Made by a program: the position numbers and the translations under genes. The notes under the pieces were generated by a model. It made no database searches. It saw only the letters and a program-made list of their open reading frames with translations, and was not told where the DNA came from. Shown one piece after another: positions 6,839-14,257 of a stretch of DNA of 17,241 nucleotides. This stretch comes from Oscillospiraceae bacterium. Lineage in GTDB: Bacteria; Bacillota_A; Clostridia; Oscillospirales; Oscillospiraceae. The stretch is taken from assembly GCA_015068055.1 (NCBI GenBank), contig SVLG01000046.1:1-17241 (forward strand), in the 5' to 3' direction. The first letter of the stretch is position 1, and every line of letters starts with the position of its first letter.

Positions 6839-7643
6839 GGGAGTGAGTGCGGAGCGAAAACGATACCTCGGTGAGATAAAGCGCCGGAGCCGCGCCGTGA
6901 CGGCGCTGCGGCTGGGACTGCTGCTGGCCTTCTTTGCTCTCTGGGAGCTTGCGGCTGTGCAGGGAACGGTGGACGCCTTCATTGTCAGCTCCCCTTCCCG
7001 GATGTGGGAGACCTTTCTCTCTCTTTTCCGAAGCGGGGATCTCTGGCTCCATCTGGGTACCAGCCTCTGGGAGACGGTGGCCGGCTTTGTGCTGGGGACA
7101 CTGCTGGGAACGCTCATAGCGGTGCTGCTCTGGTGGAGCCCCTTTCTTTCCCGGGTACTGGACCCCTATCTGGTGGTACTCAACGCCCTGCCCAAAACAG
7201 CGTTGGGGCCAATCTTCATCGTCTGGATGGGGGCGGGGGCCGGGTCCATCATCACCATGACGCTGGCAATCTCGCTGGTGGTGACGATCCTCGACATGCT
7301 CAGCGGCTTTCTCAGCGTGGACGAAGAGAAAATACGGCTCATGCGCTCGCTGGGGGCAAGCCGGAGGAAGATCCTGACAAAGCTGGTGATCCCGGCCAAC
7401 TTTACCACGTTGATAAACGCCCTGAAGGTCAATGTGGGCCTTTCCTGGGTGGGTGTCATCATGGGCGAATTTCTGGTGTCCAAAGCGGGGCTCGGCTATC
7501 TCATTGTCTATGGCTCTCAGGTCTTTCAGATGGATCTGGTGATGACGACGGTGCTGCTGCTGGCTCTGGCCGCGGCGGGGATGTATCTGGGCATCCTGCA
7601 GCTGGAAAAGTGGCTCAAAAAATATCTGGGAGTGGTTACATGA
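6831..7643 (+). CDS. ABC importer permease (SsuC/TauC family)
   Basis: This 270-residue inner-membrane permease has the BPD_transp_1 fold. About six hydrophobic segments can be seen, the first at 24-44. The cytoplasmic EAA loop, which docks on the ATPase, lies at about 164-190 (DEEKIRLMRSLGASRRKIL...VIPA). The segment LPKTALGPIFIVWMG is typical of the sulfonate/nitrate subfamily. The gene starts 8 bases before the end of the ATPase gene and ends in an ATGA overlap with the binding-protein gene, so all three are translationally coupled. Confidence 0.9.
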   Translation: MDRGVSAERKRYLGEIKRRSRAVTALRLGLLLAFFALWELAAVQGTVDAFIVSSPSRMWETFLSLFRSGDLWLHLGTSLWETVAGFVLGTLLGTLIAVLLWWSPFLSRVLDPYLVVLNALPKTALGPIFIVWMGAGAGSIITMTLAISLVVTILDMLSGFLSVDEEKIRLMRSLGASRRKILTKLVIPANFTTLINALKVNVGLSWVGVIMGEFLVSKAGLGYLIVYGSQVFQMDLVMTTVLLLALAAAGMYLGILQLEKWLKKYLGVVT

Positions 7644-8626
7644 AAAAGCTGTTTATCCTTCTGATGTGTCTGGCCCTGCTTTGTGTCGGCCTTGTCGGCT
7701 GCGGCGGGGAAGAGGAGCTTACCACGGTCTCTCTCAACGAAGTGACTCATTCGGTGTTCTACGCGCCGTTATATGCGGCCATGGAGCTGGGCTACTTTGA
7801 GGAGGAAGGACTGAAGATCGAGCTTACCAACGGCGGCGGCGCCGACAAGGTCATGACGGCCATCCTCTCCGGTCAGTCGGATATCGGCCTTGCGGGGCCG
7901 GAGAGTTGTATTTACGTACTGCAGGAAGGCAGGGAAGACCACGCGCTGGTCTTTGCCCAGCTGACCAAGAGGGACGGCTCCTTCCTGGTGGGCCGCAGCA
8001 AGGAGGCGTTCAGCTGGGAAAATCTCCGGGGCAAGACCATCCTCGGCGGACGCAAGGGCGGCGTTCCCGAAATGACGCTGGAATACGTCATGCGGCAAAA
8101 CGGCGTCATTCCCCATGAGGACGCGGTGGTGGACACCAGCGTGCAGTTCAACATGATGGCCGGGGCCTTCACCGGCGGCAACGGCGACTATGTGGCGCTC
8201 TTTGAACCCACGGCCACTGAGGTGGAGCGCTCCGGCAAGGGTTACATCCTCTGTTCCATCGGGGAGGAGAGCGGCGAGATCCCCTACACGGCCTTTTTCG
8301 CTGCCAAAAGCTTTATAAGCGAAAACCCGGACGTGATCCAGGGCTTCACCAACGCCATCGCGCGGGCCCAGAAATGGGTGCAGGAGACGGACGCGGCGGA
8401 GATCGCCAAAATCATCGCCCCTCAGTTCCCCGACAGTGACCTTGACGTGCTCACCGCCGTTACCCAGCGGCATAAGGACATCGACGCCTGGAACAGCGAA
8501 CCCTTCATGAAAGAGGAAGCGCTGGACCGGCTGCAGACCGTCATGGAGACAGCGGGCGAGCTTTCGGAACGGGTGGACTATGAAGCGCTGGTGGATATGA
8601 GCTTTGCCCTGCGCGCCGTGGAGTAA
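7640..8626 (+). CDS. ABC importer substrate-binding lipoprotein (NMT1/SsuA-like)
   Basis: This 328-residue extracellular lipoprotein captures the substrate for the importer. The signal peptide (KKLFILLMCLALLCVG) ends in the lipobox LVGC, with Cys21 as the predicted lipidation site. The mature part begins like NMT1/THI5-type proteins: SLNEVTHSVFYAPLYAAMELGYFEEEGL, then GGADKVMTAILSGQSDIGLAGPES and NGDYVALFEPTATEVE. This family includes binders of sulfonates, nitrate, taurine and thiamine precursors. No TPP, FMN or other recognisable riboswitch is found upstream of the operon, so the substrate stays open. The frame is open far upstream to 7004, but the signal peptide, the coupling ATGA and the permease frame fix the start at 7640. 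Confidence 0.9.
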   Translation: MKKLFILLMCLALLCVGLVGCGGEEELTTVSLNEVTHSVFYAPLYAAMELGYFEEEGLKIELTNGGGADKVMTAILSGQSDIGLAGPESCIYVLQEGREDHALVFAQLTKRDGSFLVGRSKEAFSWENLRGKTILGGRKGGVPEMTLEYVMRQNGVIPHEDAVVDTSVQFNMMAGAFTGGNGDYVALFEPTATEVERSGKGYILCSIGEESGEIPYTAFFAAKSFISENPDVIQGFTNAIARAQKWVQETDAAEIAKIIAPQFPDSDLDVLTAVTQRHKDIDAWNSEPFMKEEALDRLQTVMETAGELSERVDYEALVDMSFALRAVE

Positions 8627-8632
8627 AAATGT

Positions 8633-8660
8633 AGGGAACGGTCTTGACCGTTCCCTCTTT
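8633..8660 (+). terminator. Terminator of the ABC importer operon
   Basis: GGGAACGGTC (8634-8643) pairs with GACCGTTCCC (8646-8655) across a very short loop, followed by TCTTTT. The perfect stem and short T-rich tail fit an intrinsic terminator 7 bases after the stop codon. Confidence 0.85.
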
Positions 8661-8673
8661 TCAGTAGTATCAT
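8644..8673 (+). promoter_or_regulatory. Candidate promoter nested in the terminator
   Basis: TTGACC (8644-8649), an 18-base spacer and TATCAT (8668-8673) could drive the TRIC-family gene. The -35 box lies in the loop and right arm of the preceding terminator. The overlap saves space but the call is moderate because the -10 box is imperfect. Confidence 0.45.
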
Positions 8674-8678
8674 CAGCT

Positions 8679-8694
8679 TGCGGCCAATGCCGCA
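8679..8694 (+). promoter_or_regulatory. Small stem-loop abutting the ribosome-binding site
   Basis: TGCGGC (8679-8684), loop CAAT and GCCGCA (8689-8694) form a perfect 6-bp hairpin whose last base is the first A of the AGGAGG site (8694-8699). It may shape translation or stabilise the leader of the gene at 8707. No riboswitch class was recognised. Confidence 0.4.
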
Positions 8695-8706
8695 GGAGGT
8701 CAAATA

Positions 8707-9330
8707 ATGGCGATTTGGGTCAATGTTTTTGATATGATCGGCACCGTGGCCTTTGCCGTGTCCGGGGCGCTGACGGGTATCCGCAAGCACATGGACATTT
8801 TCGGCATCAGCATTCTGGCTCTGTCTACCGCTACTTTTGGCGGTATCATCCGCGACGTGATCCTTGGCATCACACCCCCCACCACCTTTCAGAAGCCCGC
8901 TGCGGCCATGGTGGCCATTACCACGGCGATCATCGTGTTTCTGCCGCCCATACGAAAACGCATTTTACACAGCAGCCATGTCTATGATCTGGTGATGCTG
9001 GTGATGGACTCTCTGGGCCTGGGAGCCTTTACGGTCATCGGTGTGCAGAAGGCCTATACCTGTATGCCCACGCCGGGGCTCTATCTCTGCGTTTCCATGG
9101 GGGTACTTACCGGTGTCGGCGGCGGTGTTCTTCGGGATGTCATGGCCGGCATTACCCCCGACGTTTTCGTCAAGCGCATTTACGCCAGTGCCTGCATTGC
9201 CGGGGCTCTGCTCTGCTGTTTCCTCTGGGGGCGCATCCCCAGCCTCTGGGCCATGCTCTGCGGTACGGTCCTCATCGTTGCCATCCGTTTTCTGGCTGCC
9301 CATTACCGCTGGAGTCTGCCCCGGGCCTGA
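8707..9330 (+). CDS. TRIC/UPF0126-family membrane protein
   Basis: This 207-residue inner-membrane protein belongs to the bacterial TRIC channel/UPF0126 family (E. coli YicG and YadS relatives). Two similar halves of three helices each are visible: the first with GTVAFAVSGALTGIRK and FGGIIRDVILGITPP (43-58), the second with GLGAFTVIGVQKAY and GVGGGVLRDVMAGITP (136-151). The paired GG-x-x-RD-V motifs line the cation pathway in TRIC structures. The domain has also been named a glycine transporter, so the transported species is unsettled. The start is fixed by AGGAGG 7 bases upstream. The gene stands alone on this strand and its stop codon lies in the shared palindrome with the next, convergent gene. 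Confidence 0.9.
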   Translation: MAIWVNVFDMIGTVAFAVSGALTGIRKHMDIFGISILALSTATFGGIIRDVILGITPPTTFQKPAAAMVAITTAIIVFLPPIRKRILHSSHVYDLVMLVMDSLGLGAFTVIGVQKAYTCMPTPGLYLCVSMGVLTGVGGGVLRDVMAGITPDVFVKRIYASACIAGALLCCFLWGRIPSLWAMLCGTVLIVAIRFLAAHYRWSLPRA

Positions 9331-9373
9331 ATACAGAAGGGCTCCCTCATCGGAGGGAGCCCTTCTGTATTCA
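9328..9373. terminator. 46-bp perfect palindrome shared by two convergent stop codons
   Basis: Two 21-base arms (9328-9348 and 9353-9373) are exact reverse complements around the loop ATCG. The left arm starts with the TGA of the TRIC gene and the right arm ends with the complement of the TGA of the exporter gene. It most likely ends both transcripts, but no T-run follows the stem on either strand, so termination may be weak or rely on other factors. Confidence 0.75.
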
Positions 9374-10219
9374 GAAAATCGGCAGCAGACCGCCGATGAA
9401 GCCCAGCACCACGCCGGAGACATAGAGAACGATGAGCGTCTGCAGACTGGCCTTCCAGTTATGCTCCATGCGGAAAAGTACCAGCAGACCCACACCGCTG
9501 CCCACCAGTAGCCCGGAGAGCATGGCACCCAGAGACATACCGCCCTCCAGATAGAGTTCGGTGAGGATGACACTGGCGGCACAGTTGGGGATGAGACCGA
9601 TGATGCCCGCCAGCAATTCACCTGCCACAGGGCGGTTGAGGATGAAAGAAGCCAGACGATCATGGCCCACGCTTTCCACCACGATGCCCAGAACGAAACT
9701 TACGGCGAAGATGAAAAGAAAGATCTTCAGCGTATGGTGCAGAGCGGACCGGAGAACGCTGTCCTCGCAGCGGCAGCCCTCCCGCTCGCACATATCGTGG
9801 ATGTGTCGATGCTGCTCACGGCCGAAATGTCGCTCCAGCGCATCGATGAGAAAGCCTGCCAGCATACCGGCCGCGGCCTTGAAAAGAAGAATCTTTGCGA
9901 TAAAGCCGCCGGGCAGGGAATGGGAGAGGAAGATGGGCAGCATTTCGTCGGAGGTGGAGAGGAATACGGCCAGCAGCGTACCCCGGGTGATAAGACCACC
10001 GGCGTAGAGGTTGGCCGTGGCGGTGGAAAAGCCGCACTGGGGAATGACACCCAGTACGCCGCCGATGACGGGACCAAAGCGTCCGGCCCGGTTGATGAGC
10101 GAGACGGTCTTTTCCTCCGCGTGGTGTTCTATAATTTCGATGGCCAGATAGGTGAGCAGCAGGAAGGGTAAAATTTTCAACGATTCCAGCAGTGCATGCT
10201 CCACAACATGAAGGATCAT
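9371..10219 (-). CDS. ArsP_2-type heavy-metal/manganese exporter candidate
   Basis: This 282-residue polytopic membrane protein resembles the family called putative 10TM heavy-metal exporter (ArsP_2, DUF2899), some members of which are annotated as putative manganese transporters. Two matching half-domains each carry a Pro-Asn/Gln-Cys motif inside a helix: GVIPQCGFSTA (57-67) and GLIPNCAASVI (208-218). STSDEMLPI (88-96) is another conserved element. The central cytoplasmic loop (129-153) is rich in His and Cys (HRHIHDMCEREGCRCED), a likely metal-binding patch. The start is supported by GGAGG on the minus strand (10229-10225). A near-consensus promoter lies upstream. The family assignment is from recalled motif similarity; the ion is not determined. 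Confidence 0.75.
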   Translation of the reverse strand: MILHVVEHALLESLKILPFLLLTYLAIEIIEHHAEEKTVSLINRAGRFGPVIGGVLGVIPQCGFSTATANLYAGGLITRGTLLAVFLSTSDEMLPIFLSHSLPGGFIAKILLFKAAAGMLAGFLIDALERHFGREQHRHIHDMCEREGCRCEDSVLRSALHHTLKIFLFIFAVSFVLGIVVESVGHDRLASFILNRPVAGELLAGIIGLIPNCAASVILTELYLEGGMSLGAMLSGLLVGSGVGLLVLFRMEHNWKASLQTLIVLYVSGVVLGFIGGLLPIF

Positions 10220-10254
10220 GGGGGCCTCCGTAATTTGAAAAGTCTAACTAATTA

Positions 10255-10283
10255 AGTATATAGGCATCCGCTTTGTTTGTCAA
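10255..10283 (-). promoter_or_regulatory. Promoter of the exporter gene
   Basis: On the minus strand, consensus TTGACA (10283-10278), a 17-base spacer and TATACT (10260-10255) form a very strong promoter. Just downstream, TTAATTAGTTAGACT (10254-10240) is AT-rich with partial symmetry and could be a metalloregulator operator, but I cannot assign it. Confidence 0.8.
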
Positions 10284-10298
10284 CGAATACTTTGATGC

Positions 10299-10327
10299 TT
10301 TACATTTGCAAAGAATGACGGTATAAT
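10299..10327 (+). promoter_or_regulatory. Promoter of the DUF1508 gene
   Basis: TTTACA (10299-10304), a 17-base spacer and TATAAT (10322-10327) form a near-consensus promoter, divergent from the exporter promoter; the two -35 boxes are 15 bases apart. Confidence 0.8.
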
Positions 10328-10357
10328 CATAGTACCAACATATAAGGAGGCCGTCCT

Positions 10358-10726
10358 ATGGGTAAATACATTGTAAAAGAAGCAAAAACCGGTTTCATGT
10401 TCAATCTCGCCGCGGCCAACGGTCAGGTCATTGGTTCTTCCGAAATCTACTCCGGCAAGGCTGCCTGTCTCAACGGCGTGGAGAGCGTCCGCAAGAGCGC
10501 CCCTGTTGCCAATCTGGAGGATCAGACTGTGGCAAACGTTGAGGAGGCCAAGAATCCCAAGTTTGAGATCTACACCGACAAGGCCGGTGAGTTCCGCTTC
10601 CGTCTGAAGGCCCGCAACGGCGAGCCCATTCTGGCCAGCGAGGGTTACACCCGTAAGGACAGCTGCCTCAACGGCATAGAGAGCGTTCGCAAGAATGCCG
10701 ACTCTCCCATCCACGAGGTCGAATAA
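10358..10726 (+). CDS. YegP-like tandem DUF1508 protein
   Basis: This 122-residue cytoplasmic protein has two DUF1508 repeats, the same layout as E. coli YegP. Repeat one (about 4-48) reads YIVKEAKTGFMFNLAAANG...SGKAACLNGVESVRK; repeat two (about 68-113) reads FEIYTDKAGEFRFRLKARNG...RKDSCLNGIESVRK. The paired CLNGxESVRK ends are diagnostic. The molecular role of the family is unknown. It has its own strong promoter, a ribosome-binding site AAGGAGG (10344-10350) 7 bases before the ATG, and its own terminator, so it is probably expressed well as a single gene. A high share of preferred codons agrees with this. Confidence 0.9.
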   Translation: MGKYIVKEAKTGFMFNLAAANGQVIGSSEIYSGKAACLNGVESVRKSAPVANLEDQTVANVEEAKNPKFEIYTDKAGEFRFRLKARNGEPILASEGYTRKDSCLNGIESVRKNADSPIHEVE

Positions 10727-10731
10727 TTTTG

Positions 10732-10774
10732 GAAAAAGCAACAGCGGGACTTTTTGTCCCGCTGTTGCTTTTTC
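10732..10774 (+). terminator. Terminator after the DUF1508 gene
   Basis: A 19-bp perfect stem (10732-10750 with 10756-10774) with a TTTTT loop has a GC-rich core and ends in a T-run. It is symmetrical, with an A-run on its left, but no gene converges from the right. Confidence 0.92.
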
Positions 10775-10793
10775 GCGCCGTTTGGGCTAAAAT
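10765..10793 (+). promoter_or_regulatory. Candidate promoter of the ACT/UPF0210/NhaC operon
   Basis: TTGCTT (10765-10770), a 17-base spacer and TAAAAT (10788-10793) lie upstream of the ACT-domain gene. The -35 box is inside the right arm of the preceding terminator, as in the arrangement at 8644. The -35 match is only partial. Confidence 0.45.
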
Positions 10794-10830
10794 CAGGGAG
10801 AATGTAAAACTTTGTACGGAGGAACATCCT

Positions 10831-11100
10831 ATGCGCGCTATCGTTACCGTGGTTGGCCACGACAAGGTGGGCATCATCGCAGGTGTCTGCACCCTGCTGG
10901 CCCAACTCAATATCAACATCATGGACATCAGCCAGACCGTCATGCAGGAACTCTTTACCATGACCATGCTGGTGGATATGAGCAAATGCACCCAGCCCTA
11001 TGGCGAGGTGAGCGCTGCTCTGGCCGCCAAGGGCGAGGAGATGGGGCTTTCCATTCGCATCCAGCGGGAAGACATCTTCCACGCCATGCACCGGATCTGA
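10831..11100 (+). CDS. UPF0237 ACT-domain protein
   Basis: This 89-residue protein is a single ACT domain of the UPF0237 family: [35 protein letters not shown] is the first strand, loop and helix, and the second half reads [14 protein letters not shown] domains bind amino acids or similar small ligands and regulate partners; GcvR-like proteins are relatives. GGAGG (10818-10822) lies 8 bases before the ATG. The frame is open upstream to 10729, but that stretch is the terminator. It is followed after 11 bases by the UPF0210 gene, a conserved pairing in many bacteria, which suggests that it senses a ligand for that protein. Confidence 0.9.
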   Translation: MRAIVTVVGHDKVGIIAGVCTLLAQLNINIMDISQTVMQELFTMTMLVDMSKCTQPYGEVSAALAAKGEEMGLSIRIQREDIFHAMHRI

Positions 11101-11111
11101 GGGAGCACGCC

Positions 11112-12464
11112 ATGGCTATGCTGAACCAATCCGATATTCTCCAGACGCTGGATATGATCAACAACCGGAATCTGGACGTGCGTACCATTACCATGGGCAT
11201 TTCCCTCCGGGACTGCGCCCATGAAGAAGTGGCGCGCTGCGGCGAAAAGATCTACGACAAGATCTGTCGCTGTGCCGAGAATCTGGTTTCTACCGGCGAG
11301 GCCATTGAGGCCGAGTACGGCATCCCCATCGTCAATAAGCGTATCTCCGTCACGCCCATTTCTCTGGTGGCGGAGAGCTGCCGGGAGGCTGACTATGCCC
11401 CCATCGCCCGCCGTCTGGATGCCGCCGCCAAAAACTGCGGTGTGAACTTCATCGGCGGCTTCTCTGCCCTGGTACAGAAGGGCTTTACCCGGGGTGACCG
11501 CTGCCTCATCGCCTCCATTCCCGAGGCGCTGAGTACAACGGATATCGTTTGCGGCAGCGTCAACGTGGCCAGCACCCGCGCCGGTATCAACATGGATGCC
11601 GTGGCTCTCATGGGTCAGACCATCAAGACCGCGGCCGCCTGGAACATCATGGCCTGCGCCAAGCTGGTGGTCTTTGCCAACGCCGTGGAGGATAACCCCT
11701 TCATGGCCGGCGCCTTCCACGGCGTGGGTGAGCCGGAGTGCGCCATCAATGTGGGTGTATCCGGCCCCGGCGTGGTCTATCACGCCCTGCAGCAGGTGAA
11801 GGGCCAGCCTTTCGACGTGGTGGCCGAGACCATTAAAAAGACGGCCTTCCGCATTACCCGCATGGGTCAGCTGGTGGCGCAGGAGGCCTCCCGGCGACTG
11901 AACGTGCCCTTTGGCGTGGTGGATCTCTCTCTGGCTCCCACTCCCGCCGTAGGCGACAGCGTGGCGAGAGTACTGGAGGAGATGGGTCTGGAGGTCTGCG
12001 GTACCCACGGCACCACCGCGGCCCTTGCCCTTTTGAACGATGCTGTCAAGAAGGGCGGCCTCATGGCCAGCGGCCATGTGGGCGGACTCTCCGGCGCCTT
12101 CATCCCCGTCAGTGAGGACGAGGGTATGATCGCGGCGGCGGCCAGCGGCGCGCTGACGCTGGACAAGCTGGAGGCTATGACCTGCGTCTGTTCCGTGGGT
12201 CTGGACATGATCGCCATCCCCGGCGACACCCCCGCCGAGACCATTTCTGCCATCATTGCGGACGAAGCCGCCATTGGCATGATCAATAACAAGACCACCG
12301 CCGTCCGTGTGATCCCCGTGCCCGGCAAGGGCGTGGGTGAGGGAGTGGAGTTTGGTGGGCTGCTGGGCAGCGCCCCCATTATGCCGGTGCATGCCGGATC
12401 TTCTGCAGACTTTATCCGTCGCGGCGGCCGCATCCCGGCCCCGCTCCAGAGTCTGAGAAACTGA
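11112..12464 (+). CDS. UPF0210 (PFL) family protein
   Basis: This 450-residue cytoplasmic protein belongs to UPF0210/DUF711, often labelled PFL family because of distant resemblance to the pyruvate formate-lyase fold. Typical stretches are [15 protein letters not shown] near the N-terminus, [15 protein letters not shown] and [14 protein letters not shown] in the middle, [19 protein letters not shown], and [12 protein letters not shown] near the end. Its biochemical function is not established and the resemblance should not be read as pyruvate formate-lyase activity; I see no linked activase gene. GGGAG (11101-11105) sits 6 bases before the ATG, directly after the ACT gene. The NhaC-type gene follows after 17 bases. 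Confidence 0.92.
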   Translation: MAMLNQSDILQTLDMINNRNLDVRTITMGISLRDCAHEEVARCGEKIYDKICRCAENLVSTGEAIEAEYGIPIVNKRISVTPISLVAESCREADYAPIARRLDAAAKNCGVNFIGGFSALVQKGFTRGDRCLIASIPEALSTTDIVCGSVNVASTRAGINMDAVALMGQTIKTAAAWNIMACAKLVVFANAVEDNPFMAGAFHGVGEPECAINVGVSGPGVVYHALQQVKGQPFDVVAETIKKTAFRITRMGQLVAQEASRRLNVPFGVVDLSLAPTPAVGDSVARVLEEMGLEVCGTHGTTAALALLNDAVKKGGLMASGHVGGLSGAFIPVSEDEGMIAAAASGALTLDKLEAMTCVCSVGLDMIAIPGDTPAETISAIIADEAAIGMINNKTTAVRVIPVPGKGVGEGVEFGGLLGSAPIMPVHAGSSADFIRRGGRIPAPLQSLRN

Positions 12465-12481
12465 CAAAGAAGGCGAAACAC

Positions 12482-13786
12482 ATGATAGAACTTGCCGTGC
12501 TGGGGCTTTTTGTTCTGGCACTGATCCTTTGCATCTGTTGTAAGGCCTCTGTAATTTTTGCGCTGGTATTCGGTTTTTTTCTGTTCTTTGGTTACGGGAT
12601 TTATAAGGGTCATGGCTTCCGCGCGATGGCGGCCATGGCCTTTTCCGGGGTCAGAAATGTCAAGGGCGTTCTGCTGATCCTTTTTTTCATCGGCGCCATT
12701 ACCGCCCTCTGGCGTGCCAGCGGGACGATACCCTATATCGTTGCGCAGGCGGCGGACCTTTTTGACCCGCGTTTTATGGTGCTGCTGAGCTTTCTGCTCT
12801 GCGTGCTGATCTCCATGCTGACGGGTACGGCCTTCGGTACGGCGGCCACCATGGGTGTCATCTGCATGACGGTGGCAAACAGCATGGGGCTGAACCCGGT
12901 CTTTGTGGGCGGGGCCATCATGTCGGGTTCGTATTTCGGGGACCGCTGTTCCCCCATGTCCACCAGCGCCCTGCTGATCTGCTCGCTTACCGGAACGGAT
13001 ATTTATCGGAACATTGCAAACTCCTTCAAAACGGGCATGGTGCCTCTTTTGCTGTCCTGCGTTATTTATCTGCTTATGGGTCTTGGCGGCCATGGAAGCG
13101 GCAGCAGTGCCAATGTCCGGGAACTGTTCGCGTCGGCTTTCAGACTGCGCTGGGAGCTGCTGATCCCGGCGCTGGTCATTGTTGTTCTGGCGCTTTTCCG
13201 GGTAAAGCCCATGCGGACCATGAGTGTCAGTATCCTCTGTGCGGCGCTGCTTTGTCTTTTGGTGCAGGGTATGACGATCGGGGAGATGCTGCATGCTGTG
13301 GTCTTCGGTTTTTATCCGGAGGATGCGACGCTGGCCGCGCTGCTCTCCGGCGGCGGGATTGTTTCCATGGCCAGTGTCTTTGTCATCGTCTGTATCTCCT
13401 CTACCTATTCGGGCATGTTTGGCGGTACGGGTCTGCTGGACGGTTTTCGCAGCGCTCTTGTGCGTCTGGGTGAGCGCATTCTGCCCTTCGGCAGCATCAT
13501 ACTGACAGGGTTGGTTGCCAATATGATCGCCTGCAACCAGACCCTTTCCATCATGCTGACCCAGCAGCTCTGCGCCGACGTGGAACCCGAACGGGAGAAA
13601 ATGGCCGTGTCGCTGGAAAATACGGCCGTGGTTTTTGCTCCGCTGGTACCCTGGTCCATTGGCTGCACCGTGACCACGGCTTCGTCCAACGCACCGCTGA
13701 GTTCTGCGTTGGCAGCCTGTTTTCTCTATCTCATACCGATCTGGAACTATCTGGTGGCCTATATAAAAAAAGACAGGATCAAGTGA
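12482..13786 (+). CDS. NhaC-family Na+/H+ antiporter-like transporter
   Basis: This 434-residue membrane protein has about ten to twelve hydrophobic helices. The conserved segments GTAFGTAATMGV (115-126) and GGAIMSGSYFGDRCSPMS (143-160) mark the NhaC family, whose members exchange sodium for protons or for organic acids and amino acids. A second half with NMIACNQTLSIMLTQQ and LENTAVVFAPLVPWS matches the same family. The start at 12482 has AAGAAGG upstream. It is the last gene of the operon with UPF0237 and UPF0210, with its stop codon inside the terminator. Phe codons are mostly TTT here, more so than in the gene before it, hinting at a different origin or weaker codon selection. The substrate is unknown. 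Confidence 0.88.
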   Translation: MIELAVLGLFVLALILCICCKASVIFALVFGFFLFFGYGIYKGHGFRAMAAMAFSGVRNVKGVLLILFFIGAITALWRASGTIPYIVAQAADLFDPRFMVLLSFLLCVLISMLTGTAFGTAATMGVICMTVANSMGLNPVFVGGAIMSGSYFGDRCSPMSTSALLICSLTGTDIYRNIANSFKTGMVPLLLSCVIYLLMGLGGHGSGSSANVRELFASAFRLRWELLIPALVIVVLALFRVKPMRTMSVSILCAALLCLLVQGMTIGEMLHAVVFGFYPEDATLAALLSGGGIVSMASVFVIVCISSTYSGMFGGTGLLDGFRSALVRLGERILPFGSIILTGLVANMIACNQTLSIMLTQQLCADVEPEREKMAVSLENTAVVFAPLVPWSIGCTVTTASSNAPLSSALAACFLYLIPIWNYLVAYIKKDRIK

Positions 13787-13800
13787 TCCTGTCTTTTTTT
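13765..13800. terminator. Bidirectional terminator between convergent genes
   Basis: GACAGGATCA (13772-13781) pairs with TGATCCTGTC (13784-13793). A run of seven A on the left and seven T on the right lets it act on both strands: for the NhaC gene, whose TGA stop is inside the right arm, and for the minus-strand gene ending at 13802. Confidence 0.92.
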
Positions 13801-13801
13801 G

Positions 13802-14257
13802 TTATCCCCGGCCAAACAGTTTGGCCAGCGGCTCAATGATGGTCTTCAGATCGTGAATGGCGGCGTTGAGCCCTTCAATGTCCAGCTCGTCAATGGCTTC
13901 CATGGCCTCTGTCAGACTGGTTTGGGCGGCAGTGGCCAGGGTGCCCACGTCCTCGGACAGACCCACAAAGTCCACCTCCGCCAGAGAGCCGGAGACCGTG
14001 TTGAGCTTGTCGATGATTTCTTCGATCTGGCTCGACTGCAGCTGGGCGGCCACGGCATCCATGGCATCGGCTACGCCGGCCCAGTCCACGGTGCTCAGCT
14101 GGTAGGAAACCTCGTTAAGGGTGTTCATAACCATCTGCATTTCCTGCACAAAGGCGATGACCCCTACGGTGAAGATCAGCAGCAGCAGAAAAATAAGTAT
14201 CGTGAAGATGGCGGTGATGCGCGTCCAGCGCAGCTGTTTTCTTTCAAATTCGCTCAT
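13802..14257 (-). CDS. Membrane-anchored helical repeat protein, unknown function
   Basis: I do not recognise a named family. The 151-residue product has a charged N-terminus, one membrane helix (about 15-37) and a long acidic, predicted helical remainder. The helical part contains a degenerate repeat: LNEVSYQLSTVDWAGV (47-62), LNTVSGSLAEVDFVGL (85-100) and AIDELDIEGL (121-130), spaced about 38 and 30 residues apart, which suggests a coiled-coil or bundle rather than an enzyme. It resembles the signalling helices of chemoreceptors only in a general way. It overlaps the phosphatase gene by ATGA and has an AAGGAGGG site inside that gene, so the two are coupled. The repeat region probably faces outward or the cytoplasm depending on topology, which is not decidable here. 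Confidence 0.75.
   Translation of the reverse strand: MSEFERKQLRWTRITAIFTILIFLLLLIFTVGVIAFVQEMQMVMNTLNEVSYQLSTVDWAGVADAMDAVAAQLQSSQIEEIIDKLNTVSGSLAEVDFVGLSEDVGTLATAAQTSLTEAMEAIDELDIEGLNAAIHDLKTIIEPLAKLFGRG

Noticed and set aside
7004..7639. N-terminal extension of the binding-protein frame into the permease gene
   Set aside because: The frame is open, but the permease is clearly read in another frame there, and a lipoprotein signal peptide begins exactly at 7640 with an ATGA coupling.
10998..12521. A 507-codon open frame opposite the UPF0210 gene
   Set aside because: It has antisense composition and no motif; UPF0210 is well supported on the plus strand.
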